A DNA stretch of 55,336 bases from Patescibacteria group bacterium (GTDB taxonomy: Bacteria; Patescibacteriota; Saccharimonadia; Saccharimonadales; UBA4665), in NCBI GenBank assembly GCA_030271625.1, contig JARXKN010000004.1, positions 1-55,336 on the forward strand, written 5' to 3'. Shown piece by piece: positions 51,501 to 55,336 of the stretch. The stretch's first letter is position 1; every line of letters begins with the position of its first letter. Under the pieces are notes generated by a model. That model did not search any database, was not told where the DNA came from, and saw only the letters and a list, made by a program, of their open reading frames with translations. The translations under genes and the position numbers were made by a program.

Positions 51501-54500
51501 GTCGGTTGGCGGTGGCGTTACTACAGCCGGTGGCACAAGCGGCACAATTGCCTTATTCACGGGTAGCCAAACAGTTGGTAACTCCTTGTTAACGCAAGCT
51601 GGTGGTACGGTTACCGTTGGCGGCAGTTTAGCCGTTAATACTATCAGCCCGACAGCCGCTTTATTACTAGGTGTTAGCGGCCAAGATGCCACCCTACAAG
51701 GAGCTAATCTAACCTTGTCAGCTAACGCTGCCGGCTTCACAAATAGTTTGACCTTCGTAGCACCCGTTGGTGCAAACCACACTATTACGGTGCCTAATGC
51801 GGGTGGTACTGTTGCCGTTAGCGCTTCCGCACCATTGAGCTTAGACGCGGCTGGTAATATCAGCTGTGCTGGCTGTTTGGTCAGTGGTGGAACTGGCTAC
51901 GTAGCTTCCTTAAATAGCCTCGATGGTGCGCTCCAAATTCAAGGTACGGCTAACCAGGTGATTGTAACTACTAACGGCGGCACCGGCGTCATAACTGTTA
52001 GCACGCCACAAGACATCAATACTAGCTCTAGCCCAACCTTCTCGTCGTTAACACTTACCGCCGGCCTTAGTGTCGCCGGCCTTGGTAGCTTTGGTAGCCT
52101 GAATAGCGATTCAACTTTGACTGTCACTGGCGCTGCGACAGCGGCTAGTTTCAATGGGGTGGCGCTGACCGCCAATGCCACCGGCTTTACGATTGCTGGT
52201 GGCACGGCTGGTCGATCCTTAAGTGTGACCAGCAACGCCGTTATCGATCAGAACTTAAGTACGGTTTCGACACCGACCTTCGACGGCTTGACCTTAACCA
52301 CCGCCCTCAGTGTTGCTAACGGCGGTACCGGTGCCACCACTGCCGCTGGTGCCCGCAGTAACCTCGGCGCCGCTGGCGCTGGTGGCAACACTGACATTAC
52401 CAGCTTAAACGGTCTAACCACCGCCCTTAGTACCGCTCAAGGTGGTACTGGACTCAATGGCTCAACTGCCAGTAATGGCCAGATCTTGATTGGTAACGGC
52501 AGTGGCTACACCTTAAATACCATCACGGCTGGCATTGGGGTCGTGGTGACTAACTCGGCTGGTAGTATTACTGTTAGCTCAAGTGGCGCAACGGGTAACG
52601 CTGGTGGTGACCTAACGGGAACCTATCCTAACCCAACCATCGCCAACCTACAGGGAACTTCGCTCCAAACCTCTGCCTTAGCGCCGGGGAATTTCTTGCA
52701 ATACAACGGCACTGCCTGGGTAAACCAGAGTGTCGCTGGCGACATTACGATTAGCGGTGCTGGCATCGCCACTATTGGTAGCGCTAAGGTTACCAACGGT
52801 AATTTAGTAAATAGCTCAGTCACAATTAATCCGGGCACTGGCCTCAATGGCGGCGGCAATGTAGCTCTAGGTGGAACCACCTCACTCAGCGTTGTTTACG
52901 GCGCCGTAACGGGCAGTGCAGTGCAGGGTAACACGACCATAACCTGTTCCAGCGGTAGCGGTAACTTAACGGGTGGCGGTAACACCGTTACGCTTGGTGC
53001 CGGTGGCGCTTGCGGCAGTGTTAACACAATTAACAACCCAACCTTCAGTGGCCTTATTACCGCTTCTAGCAACAACACCGGCTTAGCCATAACCGGTGTC
53101 CCAACCAGCAACGCTACCGTTTCCTTAATCCAGGTCGGGGCACCAATTGCCGGCGGTAATACCAGCGTTGATGGTGGTACTTACTTTGGCCTTAACGCTC
53201 CAGCTGCTGGCGCTGGTACAAACGCCGACTTCTTAAACTTCCAAGTCGGCTCAGCCACCAAATTACTTGTAACCAGTACTGGTGCTCTAACGGCTGCCGG
53301 TGCTTTGACTGTTCAGAGTGGTGGTTTAACTGTCGCTAGTGGCGGGGTAACCGTCAGCGGCGGCGGCATTACTGTCAGTGGCAACAGTACTATTACTGGT
53401 ACCTTAGGCAGCCTAACTGGCTTGACCAGCAGCGGCACTGTCACCTTTAGTAGCATAGGCGGCGCTGGCATCGTCCAAAGTTCAGCTGGCGGCGCTCTTA
53501 GCTCTGGAAGCATTGATCGCAACAGCGCTACCTACCTAACCGGTACCTTAACCGTCGCTAACGGTGGTACTGGTTCAACCACAGCCGCTGGCGCTCGCAC
53601 TAACCTCGGTGCTGCAGCGGCTGGCGCAAACAATGACATTACCAGTCTGTCTGGTTTAACGACTACCCTCAGTGCTGGGCAGGGTGGTACCGGCGTCAAT
53701 GGCAGCGCGGCTGCTAACGGTACTCTATTAATAGGCAACGGCAGCGGCTACAGCCTAGCTAACTTAACGGCCGGCACCGGCATCACGATTACTAATGGCT
53801 CGGGCACCATTTCGATCGCTTCTAACGGCGCAACCGGTAACGCCGGCGGTGACCTAACGGGCACCTATCCTAACCCAACCATTGCCAAGCTTCAGGGTGT
53901 GACGGTCAGTGTTTCCACGCTGACCCCCGGACAAATGCTGCAGTACAACGGCACAGCTTGGGTCAATCAGACGATTAGCGGTGACATTACTATCAGTAGC
54001 ACCGGTGTCGCGGCGCTGGCTGACAACACCGTTACGTCTCTAAAAATTGTCGACGGCAGCGTAACGGGCACTGACATCGCAGTTAACAGTATTACTAATG
54101 CCAACTTGGCAGCCGGTACATTCACTAACATTACCGGTGTTGGTACACTGACTACTGGTACCTACCAGGCAAGTACGATTGCTGTTCCTTACGGCGGCAC
54201 TGGCGCCACGTCGTTTACTAGTAATGGCATACTATATGGCAGTGGCACTGGCGCAATTGCTGCAACGGCCGCAGCTGCTAATAGCGTTTTGGTTACTGAC
54301 GGCACATCTATACCTTCTTTGAGCGCTACATTGCCGACGGCCGTGCAGGGGAACATCACATCGACTGGCGTACTGACTAGCGGTTCAATCGCCAATGGCT
54401 TTGGGGCTATTAATACGACAAACGCAATTGCTACCACTTCAGCCTTTCAGGGTGGCAGCATCAGTATTGCTAGCAATGCCTTCGTAGTTAATGGCAGTGG

Positions 54501-55336
54501 TACAATTACTGCCGCCACTGGAATTACCAGTAGCGGGGCCATTACATTCAGCGGTCTTGGTGCTGGCTTACTGCAGGCGAGCGCCGGTGGGGTTGTAAGC
54601 TCCGGCACCGTCGATCGCAACAGTGCTACCTACCTAACCGGTACCTTAACCGTCGCTAACGGTGGTACTGGTTCAACCACAGCCGCTGGCGCTCGCAGCA
54701 ACTTAGGCGCCGCTGCCTCGGGTGCTAACAGCGACATTACTAGTCTTTCCGGTTTGACCACTGCCTTAAATGCGGCTCAGGGTGGTACTGGTATCAACGG
54801 CGCCACGGCGGCCAGCGGCCAGCTCTTAATTGGTAACGGCAGCGGCTACACGCTCGCTAACTTAGCTCAAGGCTCTGGCATATCGATAACTAACGGTGCT
54901 GGGGCAATTACCGTTGCTGTTGATAACACCGTCTGTACGACGGCTGGTAACTGTGCGGCTGTCGCTGGCGGTGTCACAACCACTGGCGGCACCACTAATA
55001 AGATTGCGCTCTTTACCGGTGCCCAAGCTATCGGCGATTCTATTATTAGCCAAAGCGGTACAACCATTACGGTTGCCGGCACGCTCGCCGCTACCGCTTT
55101 ACAGGGTGATGGCTCACTGATTACTAACCTGAACGCCTCCAACCTGGCTAGTGGTACCGTTCCAAGTGCTGTTGTTAGCGGCAGCTACAGTGGCATTACC
55201 GGCACCGGCATTTTGACTACTGGTTCGATTACGACCGGCTTTGGGGCTATTAATACCACCAATGGAATTACCACCACGGCTGCGCTCCAAGGCAACACCC
55301 TCAGCATCGGCAGCGGTACGTTCACCGTTAACTCAT
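48517..55336 (+). CDS. Giant membrane-anchored fibre protein, 3' end outside window (giant 3)
   Basis: Opens at ATG 48517 (MEQRDDENSLENLPEAEE) and stays open to the last base; 2,273 codons visible. N terminus: ~50 acidic hydrophilic residues, TM helix ~54-74 (LIAAALLVLLLLASYGGWGL), then the stalk start VVVPGNRQLITFNSK and ITGNLEVQG as in giant 2. The body has modules of both other giants: NGNVVCDASGNC and GDGSAVTNVDA as in giant 2, and GGDL(S/T)GTYPNP, GGTGATTAAGAR.NLGAAA and ITSL.GLTTAL as in giant 1. Spaced cysteine pairs (CTTAGNC) recur. No enzyme domain is visible in this part. Likely a surface fibre; the missing C terminus would tell which head domains it carries. Confidence 0.88.
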   Translation, partial: MEQRDDENSLENLPEAEELSIDNVSAFEDSSLQRAKKQGRHFWNGTDAYLSHGNLIAAALLVLLLLASYGGWGLVRNQKAAAKTYQQAQASAALQGQKLIVVVPGNRQLITFNSKVKVNNDVQITGNLEVQGVATIGSLDLKGALTSTSGGTFAGDLRANNISANNFYGVFRGSYFGTGTGLTGVNAQSLVGQPASFYQNASNLTSGQLADSRLSPNVALLSNGQLSDAQLSTNVALQNAANTFTNTNTFNASNNFTAGNSFSGANSFSGNNLFSGANSFTGNNSFGGTTTVNDLNVQGTVSGTSAVFTNQVSALQFTQNGNVVCDASGNCAGAGGAIVGSGTVNTLALFTASGAIGDSAISQSGSTIIVNGALSATALQGDGSAVTNVDAALLNSLPASFYVNADNLSAGTLSDARLSGNVPLLNAATNIFVGTVTANNFSGNGSAVTNVDAAKLNGQNPTFYTDATNLSTGTLSDARLSTNVTLQGNAFNGASQLVQLTATGTLPTLNGSNVTNVNAATLQGYAASYFTDASNLSAGTLSDGRLSSNVPLLNTNNTFTAASNSFQNVSATTLLQNGNSVCDTSGNCSGVGGGVTTAGGTSGTIALFSGGQAIANSIITQAGTTITVAGTLSATVLQGAGSAITNLNASNLTSGIVSVGVGGTGASSFTTNGVLYGNGGGALGVTAAGVTGDCLTAASGSAPTWVSCATASAGATPGGPAGGDLSGTYPNPTVAKLNGTSLLTSSLSSGNFLVYNGTNWVNTSVSGDITVDGNGLATIANSAITTIKIADSAVTNAKLANSSLTVTAGPGLTGGGVISLGSSAIISVAYGSSSSTAVQGNTTLVCPSGTGNLTGGGNTVTLGAGGACNGITIITTPTFDGLTLNTALSVASGGTGATTAAGARSNLGAAAAGVNSDITSLSALNLIDNGGSGLSIGNAGGALTLVGNGSTTLTASNGGFSTSVGFALPTTNISYLFPTAAAGTYNICTTAANCSSVGGGVTTAGGTSGTIALFTGSQTVGNSLLTQAGGTVTVGGSLAVNTISPTAALLLGVSGQDATLQGANLTLSANAAGFTNSLTFVAPVGANHTITVPNAGGTVAVSASAPLSLDAAGNISCAGCLVSGGTGYVASLNSLDGALQIQGTANQVIVTTNGGTGVITVSTPQDINTSSSPTFSSLTLTAGLSVAGLGSFGSLNSDSTLTVTGAATAASFNGVALTANATGFTIAGGTAGRSLSVTSNAVIDQNLSTVSTPTFDGLTLTTALSVANGGTGATTAAGARSNLGAAGAGGNTDITSLNGLTTALSTAQGGTGLNGSTASNGQILIGNGSGYTLNTITAGIGVVVTNSAGSITVSSSGATGNAGGDLTGTYPNPTIANLQGTSLQTSALAPGNFLQYNGTAWVNQSVAGDITISGAGIATIGSAKVTNGNLVNSSVTINPGTGLNGGGNVALGGTTSLSVVYGAVTGSAVQGNTTITCSSGSGNLTGGGNTVTLGAGGACGSVNTINNPTFSGLITASSNNTGLAITGVPTSNATVSLIQVGAPIAGGNTSVDGGTYFGLNAPAAGAGTNADFLNFQVGSATKLLVTSTGALTAAGALTVQSGGLTVASGGVTVSGGGITVSGNSTITGTLGSLTGLTSSGTVTFSSIGGAGIVQSSAGGALSSGSIDRNSATYLTGTLTVANGGTGSTTAAGARTNLGAAAAGANNDITSLSGLTTTLSAGQGGTGVNGSAAANGTLLIGNGSGYSLANLTAGTGITITNGSGTISIASNGATGNAGGDLTGTYPNPTIAKLQGVTVSVSTLTPGQMLQYNGTAWVNQTISGDITISSTGVAALADNTVTSLKIVDGSVTGTDIAVNSITNANLAAGTFTNITGVGTLTTGTYQASTIAVPYGGTGATSFTSNGILYGSGTGAIAATAAAANSVLVTDGTSIPSLSATLPTAVQGNITSTGVLTSGSIANGFGAINTTNAIATTSAFQGGSISIASNAFVVNGSGTITAATGITSSGAITFSGLGAGLLQASAGGVVSSGTVDRNSATYLTGTLTVANGGTGSTTAAGARSNLGAAASGANSDITSLSGLTTALNAAQGGTGINGATAASGQLLIGNGSGYTLANLAQGSGISITNGAGAITVAVDNTVCTTAGNCAAVAGGVTTTGGTTNKIALFTGAQAIGDSIISQSGTTITVAGTLAATALQGDGSLITNLNASNLASGTVPSAVVSGSYSGITGTGILTTGSITTGFGAINTTNGITTTAALQGNTLSIGSGTFTVNS

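Overview
The window looks like a chromosomal segment of a Patescibacteria/CPR bacterium, most likely Candidatus Saccharibacteria (TM7) or a close relative. The supporting signs are a 23S-5S rRNA unit with no 16S gene next to it, a DUF5663-type protein, Pro-rich single-pass membrane proteins, KGG mini-proteins, a compact IF-2, a B12-dependent ribonucleotide reductase and very large fibre-like surface proteins. All conserved genes read through intact with the standard code. The assignment rests on gene content and was not tested by phylogeny.

Layout. (1) 1-18350: 3' part of a giant repetitive gene (at least 6,115 residues) built of phage-tail-fibre-like repeats with a Kelch propeller, an LVIVD propeller, a lectin-like domain and a tail-spike-like domain near its C terminus. 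(2) 18691-26205: a second giant gene (2,504 residues) with an N-terminal membrane anchor, two beta-helix domains and YadA-like head repeats. (3) 26251-30188: 23S-5S rRNA unit with its own promoter and terminator. (4) 30279-33134: a small membrane protein, two KGG mini-proteins (the second behind a leader terminator), and an overlapping leftward pair, ROK kinase and zinc metallopeptidase. (5) 33181-33282: a strong candidate structured RNA. (6) 33437-48106: housekeeping genes rpsA, infB, a LysM-like cell-envelope protein, DUF5663, def-fmt (leftward), a four-TM protein, priA (leftward), ftsZ and nrdR-nrdJ. (7) 48517-55336: the 5' part of a third giant gene with the same anchor and stalk as the second; it runs off the window.

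How it works together. The middle block serves translation initiation (IF-2, formylation, deformylation, S1), replication restart, deoxynucleotide supply and division. nrdR-nrdJ has tandem NrdR boxes at its promoter. The giant genes appear to form one family: anchored, modular, secreted fibres that exchange the same repeat modules. Giants 2 and 3 share promoter type, an A-rich leader without Shine-Dalgarno, and a perfect DnaA-box 9-mer about 310 bp upstream. For an epibiotic lineage the simplest guess is host or surface attachment. That role is inferred.

Across the window, five genes have a -10 hexamer only 6-8 nt before the ATG (candidate leaderless mRNAs), and none of the 18 visible stop codons is TGA.
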